From assembly GCA_015069485.1 (NCBI GenBank), contig SVIM01000006.1, forward strand, positions 1 through 64,000: 64,000 nt of DNA, given 5' to 3'. Of the stretch, positions 1-10,560 are shown one piece after another. The notes beneath the pieces are model-generated. The model was given only the letters and a program-made list of their open reading frames with translations, searched no databases and was not told the origin of the DNA. Both the position numbers and the translations under genes were made by a program. This DNA comes from Clostridiales bacterium (GTDB lineage Bacteria > Bacillota > Clostridia > Christensenellales > Borkfalkiaceae). Numbering within the stretch: the first letter of the stretch is position 1; every line of letters begins with the position of its first letter.

Positions 1-793
1 CAGGAGCATAGCTTCCTACCTCTAAACCGATTGAAGGCGCAGTTAAACGCTTGCCGATTAAATCGATATACTTTTCCTTTCCGCAAATGTATCCACCGGT
101 AGGAGCTAACCCTCCGCCAGCGTTTTTAATTAACGAGCCTACAATAATATCTGCCCCGACTTCGGTAGGTTCTACCTTTTCAACGAATTCTCCGTAGCAG
201 TTATCTACGAAAATACAGCCCGTAAAGCCGATTTTACGAACATAACTGCAAATATTACCTATTTCTTCACAAGAAAAGGCATCGCGAAGCTCGTACCCAC
301 GCGAACGCTGAATATAAACGACTTTTACCTTATCGTTTAATTTTTGCTTTATAGCGGATTCGTCCATTTTGTCGCATTTAAGGTCGCAATAATCAAAATT
401 GATGCCGAAATCCTTTAAAGAGCCGTTATTTTCGCCAAAAATTACACCGCGAATAGTATCGTAAGGCATACCGCTTACACATAAAAGAGTATCACCAGGA
501 CGGAGTAAGCCGAATAATGCAACGGTTAAAGCGTGAGTTCCCGATAAAATGTGCGGAGAAACTATGCCTGCTTCCGCACCGAAAGCCATAGCGTAAAGCT
601 TGCCTAAGGTATCCCTACCCTCGTCGTCGTAGCCGTAGCCGCTCGTTCCGTTAAAATGGCGTATCGCAATATTATATTCCGAAAAAGCGTTTAAAACCTT
701 AACTTGATTAAAATAAGAAATTTCGTCAACGGCCTTAAATTTATCCTTTAATTTTCCTTCGCACTCTTCAATAAATTTTGTATAATCCTTCAT
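1..793 (-). CDS. Methionine gamma-lyase / YnbB-like (aluminium resistance family) PLP enzyme, 3' part cut by window edge
   Basis: Reading the minus strand from ATG at 791-793 gives MKDYTKFIEECEGKLKDKFKAVDEISYFNQVKVLNAFSEYNIAIRHFNGTSGYGYDDEGRDTLGKLYAMAFGAEAGIVSPHILSGTHALTVALFG, typical of this family. It is adjacent to miaA, as is common in Firmicutes. Confidence 0.85.
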   Translation of the reverse strand, partial: MKDYTKFIEECEGKLKDKFKAVDEISYFNQVKVLNAFSEYNIAIRHFNGTSGYGYDDEGRDTLGKLYAMAFGAEAGIVSPHILSGTHALTVALFGLLRPGDTLLCVSGMPYDTIRGVIFGENNGSLKDFGINFDYCDLKCDKMDESAIKQKLNDKVKVVYIQRSRGYELRDAFSCEEIGNICSYVRKIGFTGCIFVDNCYGEFVEKVEPTEVGADIIVGSLIKNAGGGLAPTGGYICGKEKYIDLIGKRLTAPSIGLEVGSYAP

Positions 794-803
794 TTTTGCA
801 CCT

Positions 804-1712
804 TTATTGTAAAAGCTTTAATACCTCGTCCATGTTTTTATCGCTTGGCGTAAGGTAGTGTAAATTTTGTAATTTTTTAAAAAAAGTTATCTGTCTTTTT
901 GCATATCTGCGTGTATTTTGCCTTATTATATCACACATAGTACTTAAATTATAGCCGTTTTCTATACTTTCAAGCACTTCTTTGTAGCCGATTGCCTGCA
1001 TACATTGATGATTTTTACTAATTCCGCAATTTAATAGTCCCCGCACTTCTTCTAACAAGCCGTTATCAATCATTATATCAACTCGCTTATTTATACGCTC
1101 GTACAGCTCTTCTCTCGGGTAATTTATCATTACGGCAACAAAATCAAATCTTGGTTTTAGCTCGTCGCGAATTTCCGATTTTTTTTGTCCGCTTACTTCA
1201 AAAATTTCAAGCGCGCGAATTACTCTTTTAGTATCGTTAGGATGAAGCTTTTGCGCGGTTTCCAAGTCTTTTTCCTTTAAAAGATCAAAAAGGTAATCCC
1301 TTCCCTTTTCTTCTAAAATATTTTCGTACTTTTTTCTAACCTCTTCGTTTGCGGCGGCGTTTCCGTAGCTTAGGTTGTATAAAAGCGAATTAATGTAAAA
1401 TCCTGTTCCACCACAAATTATAGGCGTTTTTTCTTCCTTTAACAGTCTTTCCACTATGGGAAGGGCTTTTTCTTCATAATCGGAAACGCTAAAGCTTTGC
1501 GTAGGCTCTACTATATCCATCATATGGTGAATTACGCCCTGCATCTCCTCTTTCGTGGGCTTTGCAGTACCAATATCTAAGCCCTTATAAATAAGCTGAG
1601 AATCGGCAGAAATCACTTCAGTATTAAGTTTTTTTGCTACCTTAACCGCAAGATCCGTCTTACCGGATGCAGTAGGCCCACAAATTACTAAAACCTTTTT
1701 CAACTTAAACAA
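804..1712 (-). CDS. miaA: tRNA dimethylallyltransferase MiaA
   Basis: P-loop ICGPTASGKTDLA, DSQLIYKGLDIGTAKP, full length 302 aa. Confidence 0.95.
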   Translation of the reverse strand: MFKLKKVLVICGPTASGKTDLAVKVAKKLNTEVISADSQLIYKGLDIGTAKPTKEEMQGVIHHMMDIVEPTQSFSVSDYEEKALPIVERLLKEEKTPIICGGTGFYINSLLYNLSYGNAAANEEVRKKYENILEEKGRDYLFDLLKEKDLETAQKLHPNDTKRVIRALEIFEVSGQKKSEIRDELKPRFDFVAVMINYPREELYERINKRVDIMIDNGLLEEVRGLLNCGISKNHQCMQAIGYKEVLESIENGYNLSTMCDIIRQNTRRYAKRQITFFKKLQNLHYLTPSDKNMDEVLKLLQ

Positions 1713-3744
1713 TCCTTTTAAACGCTTTTTCTATTTCCTTTTTTGTAATTCTTACACAAATAGGCCTTCCGTGAGGACATTTAAGCCCTAAATTGCCGTC
1801 TAACATATTAAATAATTTGTCAATTTCTTCTTGCGTAAGACTTTCCCCACCCTTTATTGCGTGCTTGCAAGCAGTTTGCGCTATTTTATCCTTTAAAATA
1901 TCAGCAAGCTTAACCGCTTTTAGTGATTTAACGCTTGATAAAAGCTCGTCAAAGAAGGCTTTAAGGTCAATATTTTGCAAGTCCATAGGGACTTCTACTA
2001 TACGGTAAGAATAAATACCGAAGGGCTCTATGCTAAAGCCCATTTGGCGAATTAAAAGTAAATTTTCTTCTAAAAATTCCTTTTCTTCGGGATTTACGCC
2101 AAAATTATAGGGTATTAGCATGCTTTGACGCATAACCTTTCTGTTTTCGATATCTTTTTTAATTTTATCGTAAATAAGCCTTTCGTGAGCGGCGTGCTGG
2201 TCGATTAAATAAATTTCGTCGTTTATTTCGTAAATTAAGTAGGTATTAAAAATCGCGCCTTTAAAAACGAAGTTTTTTGTGCACAATTCTTGTTGCTTCG
2301 GGGGTTCTTTAACCTCTTTTTCCTCTTCGTAACCAAAACCCTTATACCCTGTGCTAACCGATAAAACGTTTGGCGTAACTTCGCCGAAAAATTCCGTTAA
2401 CGATAAGTCAAGCTGAGCGTTAAGCTTTGATTTATCTAATTTAAAATCGGGATCGGGGCGCACTTGCTCCATTTGTTTTTGCAACAAATACGATTCTTTA
2501 GACAAATTGTCGCTTGTAGATATTGAAGGGAAATAATTATCGCCTTGCGTCGCTAATCTAGAAAACTCGTCGTCAATTTTTATAAAAATATTGCCATTTT
2601 CGTCAATAATTTGCTCTTCTTCCTTATGCTTAAAGCTATCTTTAACAGAAGGAATAGCCTTTTCTTCTGCATAAACGGCGTTTTTATTTTGACCGTCGGA
2701 AGGCATAGTTGATTTAATTTCGGGCAATACCTCGCTTTTTATAACGTAATCCGCCGCCTTAATATTGCCGTCTAAAACGGATGATACGACGTTATAAACC
2801 GTACCGAAAATCAATTTTGAATCCACAAAGCGAACGTCCGCCTTATTTGGGTGCACGTTTACGTCAACCATCTCTAAGGGTAAATCTAAAAACAGTACGT
2901 AAAAAGGGTATTGCCTTTTCATAGCGTAGCTTGAATACGCATTGTTTATTGCCGTGGCAACGGTATTGTTTACAATGTATCTGCCGTTTAAAAATAGGCT
3001 TTGATAAGTTTTGTTAGGCTTAAAAAAGTTTGTGTTTCCAATGTAGCCGTATAAACATATTCCGTGCCTGTCAGCCCTTATTTTAAAGCATTGAGGAATT
3101 ACCTTTGCGCCGTAAACTTGCGCTATCGCTTCGTCCGGTCCACCGCCGTGCGACTGCAAAATAAGCTTGCCGTCCGCGTAATACTTAAAGGAAACGTAGG
3201 GATTACCCAAAATAAAACGGGTTACGAAGTTAGTAATGTCGTTTTCTTCACTTTTATCCGCCTTTAAAAACTTTGCCCTTACGGGTGTATTATAAAAAAG
3301 GTCGTAAACGGTGATTTCCGTGCCCTTTTCTAATGCAGCAGTCTCAATTTTACCTATTTTTCCGCCGTCGCAAACTATCTTGTTAGCCTCGTTACCTTCA
3401 GTTACGGAAATTATCTCCGTTTTAGAAATGGAGGCAATGCTTGCTAACGCTTCACCCCTAAAGCCCAAGGTGGTAATTTTGTCTAAATCTTCTACAGTGC
3501 TAATTTTGCTAGTTGCATGGGGAACAAAGGCGGAACGCAAATCGTCTTTTTCGATACCGCAACCGTTATCGATTACCTTTATAAGCTGTTTCCCGCCCTT
3601 TTCGATATAAATTGAAATTTCCGTAGCGCCTGCGTCAAGGCTGTTTTCCACTAATTCTTTTACTGCGGAATAGGGACGCTCTACTACTTCCCCTGCAGAA
3701 ATTCTGTTATATATTTCCTTTGTTAAAATATTAATTTTTGCCAT
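1705..3744 (-). CDS. mutL: DNA mismatch repair protein MutL
   Basis: GHKL motifs ELVENSLDAGA, DNGCGI, TLGFRGEALASIASIS; C-terminal DQHAAHER and CPHGRP. Confidence 0.96.
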   Translation of the reverse strand: MAKINILTKEIYNRISAGEVVERPYSAVKELVENSLDAGATEISIYIEKGGKQLIKVIDNGCGIEKDDLRSAFVPHATSKISTVEDLDKITTLGFRGEALASIASISKTEIISVTEGNEANKIVCDGGKIGKIETAALEKGTEITVYDLFYNTPVRAKFLKADKSEENDITNFVTRFILGNPYVSFKYYADGKLILQSHGGGPDEAIAQVYGAKVIPQCFKIRADRHGICLYGYIGNTNFFKPNKTYQSLFLNGRYIVNNTVATAINNAYSSYAMKRQYPFYVLFLDLPLEMVDVNVHPNKADVRFVDSKLIFGTVYNVVSSVLDGNIKAADYVIKSEVLPEIKSTMPSDGQNKNAVYAEEKAIPSVKDSFKHKEEEQIIDENGNIFIKIDDEFSRLATQGDNYFPSISTSDNLSKESYLLQKQMEQVRPDPDFKLDKSKLNAQLDLSLTEFFGEVTPNVLSVSTGYKGFGYEEEKEVKEPPKQQELCTKNFVFKGAIFNTYLIYEINDEIYLIDQHAAHERLIYDKIKKDIENRKVMRQSMLIPYNFGVNPEEKEFLEENLLLIRQMGFSIEPFGIYSYRIVEVPMDLQNIDLKAFFDELLSSVKSLKAVKLADILKDKIAQTACKHAIKGGESLTQEEIDKLFNMLDGNLGLKCPHGRPICVRITKKEIEKAFKRIV

Positions 3745-6310
3745 TTTTTACCTTATCGACTAAATCACTTAACAATAAAAACGCTTGCATGGGTGAAAGA
3801 TTATTTAAATCTACTTCGCTTAAAATCTTTTCCACTTCGCTTAATTTTTGCTCAACCTGCTCTTCTACGGGGGCGAAATTTATATCTCCCCTTTCTACTC
3901 TTTTAAGAATTTGCTTTGCCCTTTCGGTAACCTCCAAAGGTACGCCTGCCAGCGAGGCAACTTCTATGCCGAAGCTTCTGTTTGCCCCTCCACGCATAAT
4001 CTTGCGTAAAAATACTATGCCCCCGTTAATTTCCTTAACGGCGATTTTGTAGTTTTTTACACCCGGCAGCTTGCTTTCAAGCTCCGTTAATTCGTGGTAG
4101 TGAGTTGCAAACAGGGTTTTTGCCTTAACCTCACGGGTTAAATGCTCAATTACAGCCCAAGCAATACTCAAACCGTCGTAGGTGCTCGTACCCCTGCCTA
4201 CCTCGTCTAAAATTAAAAGGCTGTTTTTAGTTGCGTTTTGCAATATCGAAGCAACCTCTATCATTTCTACCATAAAGGTACTTTGGTCGAAAATTAAGTT
4301 ATCGCTTGCCCCTACCCTTGTAAAAATTCTATCAGTTAAAGGAATTTGCGCAGACCTTGCAGGGACAAAGCAACCGATATGAGCCATTATCGTAATTACT
4401 GCGTTTTGACGCATATAAGTACTTTTACCTGCCATATTAGGTCCGGTTAAAATCATAGTGCGATTTTCGTCTTCGTCTAACAAAGTATCGTTTGCAATAA
4501 AACGCTCCTTTGAAATAACCTCTACTACAGGGTGTCTGCCTTCTTTTATAATCAAAGGCTCTTCGCTGTTTACAATTTGTGGACGAACGTACTTATTGGT
4601 TTTAGAAACTTCTGCAAAGCTAACCAACACATCCAAAAGCGCAATATTGGACGCTATTATTTTAAGCTCGGCTATTTTTTCCGAAAGCTTTTGCTTAATA
4701 TCTTCGTATAGCCTTGCTTCAAGTTTTAACGAAAGTTCTTCGCTATTTAAAATCTTTTCTTCAATTTCTTTAAGCTCGTCTGTTATATAGCGTTCGGAAT
4801 TCGCCAAGGTTTGCCTTCTTTGATAATGTAAAGGCACTTTATCATTAAAGGATTTGGTAACTTCGATATAGTAACCAAATACCCTATTAAATCCTATTCT
4901 TAAATTTTTAATGCCCGTAATATCGCGCTCACGGCACTCGATTTGGGTAATAATTTTTCCCCCGTCCCTTTTAACCTTGCGGTATTCGTCTAAAAGGGCG
5001 TTATACCCTTCTTTTATGTATCCGCCATCCTTCATCATTTGGGGGGTACAATCAGGGTTGATTGCTTGATTAATAATTTCGGAAAGCTCGGTTAAATCGA
5101 ATAAGCAGTTTGCAATATCGCGCAAAATTTTGCTGTTAAAGCCACTAAGCTGAAATTTTACGTTTGGAATTACCGATAGCGAGTGCGATAAGGCTAAACA
5201 GTCCTTAGGCATTATATTTCCATTAGAAATTTTACCTGCAAGCCTTTCGATATCCTTAATTTCCTTTAATAAATCGGCAATGCTTAAGCGAACTACCGTA
5301 GAATTATAAAGTTCGTCTACACCGCCGAGCCTATAATCAATATCAGCCTTATTACCTAAGGGAGATAAAATAATACTCGTTATAAGTCTTGCGCCCATAG
5401 CCGTTTTAGTTTTATCTAAAAGCCATAAAAGCGAGCCGTATTTTTTACCTTCGCCAAGCGTTTTAGTAAGCTCTAAATTGCGAATTGCGGCAGTATCGAG
5501 TTGCAAATATCCGTTGTTGGAAACGTACTTAATTCCGTTAATGTTTTTAAGGGAGTGCTTTTGCGTTTCTTTTAAATATTCTAAAAGCGCGCCCGAAGCT
5601 GAAACGGCATCTTGCTTACCCGCAACGGAAAAGGCAGATAGCGTTTTTGTATTAAATTGCTCTAAAAGGCTTCTTTCCGCACTTTTATAGTTAAAAGTCC
5701 ACGCAAGATAGCTAGAAAAGCGAGGTAAAACCCCACGGGAAACTTCGGGAATATCACGGCTGGCAAACAACATTTCGTCATTGCAAATAACTTCGCTAAC
5801 GGAAAGCTTTTGCATTTGAGCAATACATTTTTTAACCGCATCACTACCAAAAAATTCGCTTACGGAAAATTCACCCGTGGTAATATCTGCCCAAGCAAGC
5901 GCGCAAACCTCGGCGTTTTTAAAGGCGCAACAAACGTAGTTTGAAACCGTTGCGTCAAGGTGTTCGTCTTCGATAAGCGTGCCCGCCGTTACCACCCTAA
6001 TAACTTCCCTTTTTACCATGCCCTTTGCTAATGCAGGATCTTCTACCTGTTCGCAAATAGCAACCTTTTGACCTAAGCTTACCAGCCTTGCAATATAGTT
6101 ATCGGCAGCGTGGAAAGGAACGCCACACATAGGCGCACGCTCCTCTAAACCGCAGTCGCGCCCGGTTAGCGTTAATTCTAAAAGCTGAGAAGCGACCTTC
6201 GCATCGTCAAAAAACATTTCGTAAAAGTCGCCCAAACGATAAAAAATTATGCAATCCTTATATTTTTCCTTTACCGAAAGGTAATGTTGCATCATTGGTG
6301 AAAGTGCCAT
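3731..6310 (-). CDS. mutS: DNA mismatch repair protein MutS
   Basis: TGPNMAGKSTYMRQ Walker A, DEVGRGTSTYDGLSIAWA; 859 aa; overlaps mutL. Confidence 0.97.
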   Translation of the reverse strand: MALSPMMQHYLSVKEKYKDCIIFYRLGDFYEMFFDDAKVASQLLELTLTGRDCGLEERAPMCGVPFHAADNYIARLVSLGQKVAICEQVEDPALAKGMVKREVIRVVTAGTLIEDEHLDATVSNYVCCAFKNAEVCALAWADITTGEFSVSEFFGSDAVKKCIAQMQKLSVSEVICNDEMLFASRDIPEVSRGVLPRFSSYLAWTFNYKSAERSLLEQFNTKTLSAFSVAGKQDAVSASGALLEYLKETQKHSLKNINGIKYVSNNGYLQLDTAAIRNLELTKTLGEGKKYGSLLWLLDKTKTAMGARLITSIILSPLGNKADIDYRLGGVDELYNSTVVRLSIADLLKEIKDIERLAGKISNGNIMPKDCLALSHSLSVIPNVKFQLSGFNSKILRDIANCLFDLTELSEIINQAINPDCTPQMMKDGGYIKEGYNALLDEYRKVKRDGGKIITQIECRERDITGIKNLRIGFNRVFGYYIEVTKSFNDKVPLHYQRRQTLANSERYITDELKEIEEKILNSEELSLKLEARLYEDIKQKLSEKIAELKIIASNIALLDVLVSFAEVSKTNKYVRPQIVNSEEPLIIKEGRHPVVEVISKERFIANDTLLDEDENRTMILTGPNMAGKSTYMRQNAVITIMAHIGCFVPARSAQIPLTDRIFTRVGASDNLIFDQSTFMVEMIEVASILQNATKNSLLILDEVGRGTSTYDGLSIAWAVIEHLTREVKAKTLFATHYHELTELESKLPGVKNYKIAVKEINGGIVFLRKIMRGGANRSFGIEVASLAGVPLEVTERAKQILKRVERGDINFAPVEEQVEQKLSEVEKILSEVDLNNLSPMQAFLLLSDLVDKVKNGKN

Positions 6311-6315
6311 GTTTA

Positions 6316-7638
6316 TTAATCCTTAACTATTTCCCCTATTAACGAAACGCCGTTAGCCTGCAAAACTTTGATATTTATAAATTCGCCAATAACGTTTTTT
6401 TCGCTTTCAAAGTATCCCATTCTACCATATTCGTCTCGCCCTAAATATAAATTCTTCTTGGCGTCGTAGTCTTCACACAAAATTTCTACGGTTTTGCCGA
6501 TATATTTTTTGGAATGCTCCCTAGTTAACGAATTAACCACTTCAATCAAGTGCATTATGCGCCTTTTAGAGGTTTCTTCATCAATTTGATTTTCCATTTT
6601 TTCGGCAACCGTACCCTTTCGCTTTGAATAAACGAAGGTGAACGCAGATGAGTAATTTACTTTTTTTACTAACTCTACCGTATCTTCAAAGTCTTTTTCC
6701 GTTTCCCCTGGGAATCCTACGATAATATCGGTAGTTATAGTGCAATCGGGCACGAAACTTTTAAGAGTTTCTACCCTTGCTAAATACTGCTCGGCAGTAT
6801 ATTTTCTGTTCATAGCCTTTAAAACGGAGTTTGATCCGCTTTGTACGGGTAAATGAACACAGTTGCATATTTTAGGATATTTAGCAATAACCTTTGCAAG
6901 CTCCTCCGAAAAGTCTTTAGGGTGGCTAGTCATAAATCTTAAACGGAATTTACCGTCTAATTGCGCCAACTTTTCTAAAAGCTCCGGAAAGGATAAATCG
7001 CCGTTCGTATCGTTACCGTAAGAATTTACGTTTTGACCTAAAAGGGTTATTTCCTTATAGCCTTGCTTTATTAAATCCTTAACTTCAGCAATAATGTTTT
7101 CGGATTTTCTACTTCTTTCCCTACCTCTTACGTAAGGAACTATGCAGTAGCTACAAAAATTATTGCAACCGTAGGTAATGTTTACCCAAGCGTTAGGGAA
7201 GCTTGTCCTAAAAGGCTGCTCGCCTTCTACTATTTCGCCTTCGCTATCTAAAATTTCTATAACGGATTTCTTTTGCTTTTGTTTTTGCAAAATAAGATTT
7301 TTTAAATTAGATAGGTTGTGAGTTCCAAAAATTATATCGACGTACGGAAATTTACCGTGTAAATTATCTGCCTTACCCATCTGTTGAGTCATACAACCAC
7401 CCACGGCAATAATCATATCCTTTTTAATGCTTTTAAGCTTTTTTAGCATACCGATATTGCCAAAAGCGTGATTTTCTGCATTTTCCCTTATACAACAGGT
7501 ATTAAACACAACGATATCTGCGCTTTCTGCGTCGTCGCAATTTTTATATCCCAATTCACACAAAATACCTGCAATTTTTTCCGATTCGTGTACGTTCATT
7601 TGGCAACCGTACGTAACTATATGATAATACTTTTCCAT
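6316..7638 (-). CDS. miaB: tRNA-2-methylthio-N6-dimethylallyladenosine synthase MiaB
   Basis: TYGCQMNVHESE, radical SAM GCNNFCSYCIVPYVRGRERSR. The likely start is the internal MEKYYHIVTYG at 7638 rather than 7689. Confidence 0.94.
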   Translation of the reverse strand: MEKYYHIVTYGCQMNVHESEKIAGILCELGYKNCDDAESADIVVFNTCCIRENAENHAFGNIGMLKKLKSIKKDMIIAVGGCMTQQMGKADNLHGKFPYVDIIFGTHNLSNLKNLILQKQKQKKSVIEILDSEGEIVEGEQPFRTSFPNAWVNITYGCNNFCSYCIVPYVRGRERSRKSENIIAEVKDLIKQGYKEITLLGQNVNSYGNDTNGDLSFPELLEKLAQLDGKFRLRFMTSHPKDFSEELAKVIAKYPKICNCVHLPVQSGSNSVLKAMNRKYTAEQYLARVETLKSFVPDCTITTDIIVGFPGETEKDFEDTVELVKKVNYSSAFTFVYSKRKGTVAEKMENQIDEETSKRRIMHLIEVVNSLTREHSKKYIGKTVEILCEDYDAKKNLYLGRDEYGRMGYFESEKNVIGEFINIKVLQANGVSLIGEIVKD

Positions 7639-7731
7639 AATAAAAATCCTCAATAAAATTATTATATAATTTTTATGATTTTTTTTCAAATGTTTTGAAA
7701 CAAAATTTACATTTTATAAATACTAATTTTA

Positions 7732-9960
7732 ATGAGAAAGCTACTTAAAATTATAACCTTTGCAGTTTTTTGCGCAATTTTAATATTTTTAATAATTTTC
7801 GCCACCTTTTCCGTTATAACAAGCGGAGCGAATTTGGACGAATCCAAGCTAATAGATTACGGCAACAAAATAGTAATTTTAGATGATAACGGCAATGAAA
7901 TTTCTAATACCTCCATCACCGGAAAGCGAAAAAGCGTGGCTTTGGAAGATTTAAACGAGCATACAATAAACGCCTTTATTGCCGCCGAGGACGGTAGGTT
8001 TTATAAGCATAACGGTCTTAATTATAAAAGAATGTTAAAGGCGTTAATTACGAATATTAAAGCGGGAGCTTTTAAAGAAGGCGCGTCCACAATAAGCCAA
8101 CAGCTTTTAAAAAACACTCACCTTTCCAACGATAAAACGATAAAAAGAAAGCTTTGCGAAATAAAATTAACCAAACAGCTTGAAAAAAAATATTCTAAAA
8201 ACGAGATTTTAGAAATGTATTTAAACACGATTTACTTTGGCCATAGCTGTTACGGCATACAAAGCGCCGCAAATTTTTATTTTAATAAGCGCGCGGAAGA
8301 TTTAACGCTTTCAGAAAGCGCAACGCTCGTTGGATTATTAAGCTCACCAAACAACTACTCCCCCTTTAAAAACCAAGAAAAAAGCCTTTACAGGCGAAAT
8401 TTGGCACTAAAAAGCATGAAAAACGCAAAATTTATAGACGAAAACACTTATTTAAGCGAAATAAATAAACCGCTTGAAGCCAAAAAAACAAACGATTTCG
8501 AGTATTATTCAAGCTATATTTCAAAGGTGTTTGATGAGTTAGAAAATATTGGCATAGACGCTTATAAATTAAACGACGGTTGTAAAATTAAAACCTATTT
8601 AAACGCTGATTTGCAAAGAGAAATTGAGCAAATAAACTACGAATACGATAACGCAGTTATAGTTACTTCTAACGAAACCTGCGGTGTTTGCGCGTATAAG
8701 TCAACGATTGGAGACGCTAGGCGACAACCGGGCTCTTGCATAAAGCCACTTTTAGTTTATGCGCCTGCGATTAATGAAAAATTAATAGATACCTTTACCG
8801 TTATAGACGATAAAAAGCTTGATTTTAACGGATATTGCCCAGAAAATTACAATAAAAAATACTACGGCGAGGTTACGGTAGAAGAGTGCTTAAAAAAGAG
8901 CTTAAATGTGCCAGCCGTTAAAATTTTAAATCAATTATCGCTTGAAAAGGCAGAAAATTACGCAAAAAAAATGGGCATTAATTTAGAGTCGGAAGAAAAA
9001 AATTTAAGCTTAGCGCTTGGCGGGATGAAATACGGGCTGAATATAAAAGAAATTTGCGACGCGTATAGCGTTTTTACGGCAAACGGAAGCTATAAAAATA
9101 GCGCGTTTATAGACGAAATAATCGATAAGGAAGGTAAAACTATTTATAAGCACAAGATTTTAGAAAATAAAGTGTTTGACGAAGGGACTACCTCCCTTGT
9201 AAACGAAATGCTTATTAATACGGCAAAAAACGGAACTGCGAAAAAGCTTAAAAATTTTAATTTTGACATAGCGGCAAAAACGGGCACTTGTGGAAACGAA
9301 AACGGAAACACGGACGCTTATACGATTAGCTATACGGGCGACCATATATTAGGCGTTTGGCTGGGTGATGCAAATAATAAAAAATTAAATATTACGGGTG
9401 GGAAAGAAGCTTGCGAAATAACGAAGATAATTTTAAATAAATTATATAGCGACTACTTACCTAAAAAAATTGAAACGGATATAGGCACTAAAATTATCGA
9501 AATAGACAAAAACGAATACAAAAACAATAAAAAAATTGCGCTCGCTGACGATATTGCCCCCTTAACCTGCAAAAAGAAGGTTAAAGTGTTAATAAATAAT
9601 ATTCCAAAGCAAAAATTAACTAATTTTAGCCATCCTATTATCAAAATCCCCACAATTTTAGTCGAAAACAATACTGTTTGCATTGTACTATGTTACGCAG
9701 AGTACTACTATTATTTGATAAATAGAGAGCATAATGACGAAAAAATTGTTATTTATGACGGAAAATATATTGAAAAAATTTACGACAGTTTGACAAATGA
9801 CGGCACCTACTCCTATTCAATTACACCTTATTTTATAAATAAAAATGAAAAAATTTTTGGAAAAACTTTAACCCTTTCTCCTGTTTTTATTGCAAATAAT
9901 TTAAAAAATCCTCAAAAAAATTTGCCTGATATCGTGCACGACGAGTGGTATTTTGATTAA
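7732..9960 (+). CDS. Class A penicillin-binding protein (GT51 transglycosylase plus transpeptidase)
   Basis: EDGRFYKHNGLNYKRM, STISQQLLKNTHLS; transpeptidase SCIK, SLN, KTGTCG motifs; N-terminal TM. Confidence 0.92.
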   Translation: MRKLLKIITFAVFCAILIFLIIFATFSVITSGANLDESKLIDYGNKIVILDDNGNEISNTSITGKRKSVALEDLNEHTINAFIAAEDGRFYKHNGLNYKRMLKALITNIKAGAFKEGASTISQQLLKNTHLSNDKTIKRKLCEIKLTKQLEKKYSKNEILEMYLNTIYFGHSCYGIQSAANFYFNKRAEDLTLSESATLVGLLSSPNNYSPFKNQEKSLYRRNLALKSMKNAKFIDENTYLSEINKPLEAKKTNDFEYYSSYISKVFDELENIGIDAYKLNDGCKIKTYLNADLQREIEQINYEYDNAVIVTSNETCGVCAYKSTIGDARRQPGSCIKPLLVYAPAINEKLIDTFTVIDDKKLDFNGYCPENYNKKYYGEVTVEECLKKSLNVPAVKILNQLSLEKAENYAKKMGINLESEEKNLSLALGGMKYGLNIKEICDAYSVFTANGSYKNSAFIDEIIDKEGKTIYKHKILENKVFDEGTTSLVNEMLINTAKNGTAKKLKNFNFDIAAKTGTCGNENGNTDAYTISYTGDHILGVWLGDANNKKLNITGGKEACEITKIILNKLYSDYLPKKIETDIGTKIIEIDKNEYKNNKKIALADDIAPLTCKKKVKVLINNIPKQKLTNFSHPIIKIPTILVENNTVCIVLCYAEYYYYLINREHNDEKIVIYDGKYIEKIYDSLTNDGTYSYSITPYFINKNEKIFGKTLTLSPVFIANNLKNPQKNLPDIVHDEWYFD

Positions 9961-10097
9961 AATTTTTACGCTAATTTTAATTTTATTAAGCGAAAAATTT
10001 TTTTAATGCGCCATATTTTTTTACAAACAGTTTGCGATAACTTACTACTCTTTACTTTATTCTAACCATTAAATTTTAATTAATTTAAAAAATTATA

Positions 10098-10135
10098 CCC
10101 CGAGGCGAGCCTTATTTTTTTAGGTTGCCTCGGGG
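10098..10135. terminator. Intrinsic terminator-like hairpin, possibly bidirectional
   Basis: CCCCGAGGC-gaGCCTtatttttttAGGtt-GCCTCGGGG between convergent genes. Confidence 0.6.
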
Positions 10136-10212
10136 CAAAATTTATATATTTTTTTAATTTTTTTAAGATTACCCTATAATTTTTTTAAATAAATTTTTAA
10201 TAAAAATTATAT

Positions 10213-10560
10213 TTAATTAATTACTCCGCCAACAGGTTTTTTTGTTTTAAAGCTTTCGTTTTTATCTTCTAATTCTTGCTCTTGTTTAAGTGCTTCAATT
10301 TGTGTTTGTTGTTCGGTAATATCTGCTGCAAGCCTTCGTTTTCTTGTTCTAACTCTGCAATTTGCTCTTGCTGGGTTGTAATTTGAGTATATTGTTCGGC
10401 GATATCGGCTTGTAAATCTTGGTTTTGTTCTTGTAGCTCGGCAATTTGCGCTTCAAGTTCAGCGATTTTTGCTTCTAATTCGCCGTTTGTGCAAGCGGAA
10501 AAGCCGACTACACTAAAAAGCATTGTCTCAGATAATATCGCCGTTAATATAAATTTATTT
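10213..10560 (-). pseudogene. Decayed fourth copy of the coiled-coil lipoprotein family
   Basis: Starts without ATG (NKFILTAILSETMLFSVVGFSACTNG versus MKIFTKILTAILSATMLFSV in the paralog). A 1-nt deletion in TTGCA(A)GCAGATATTACC breaks the frame near 10322; after restoration it reads LQADITEQQTQIEALKQEQELEDKNESFKTKKPVGGVIN*, stop at 10213-10215. Confidence 0.75.
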
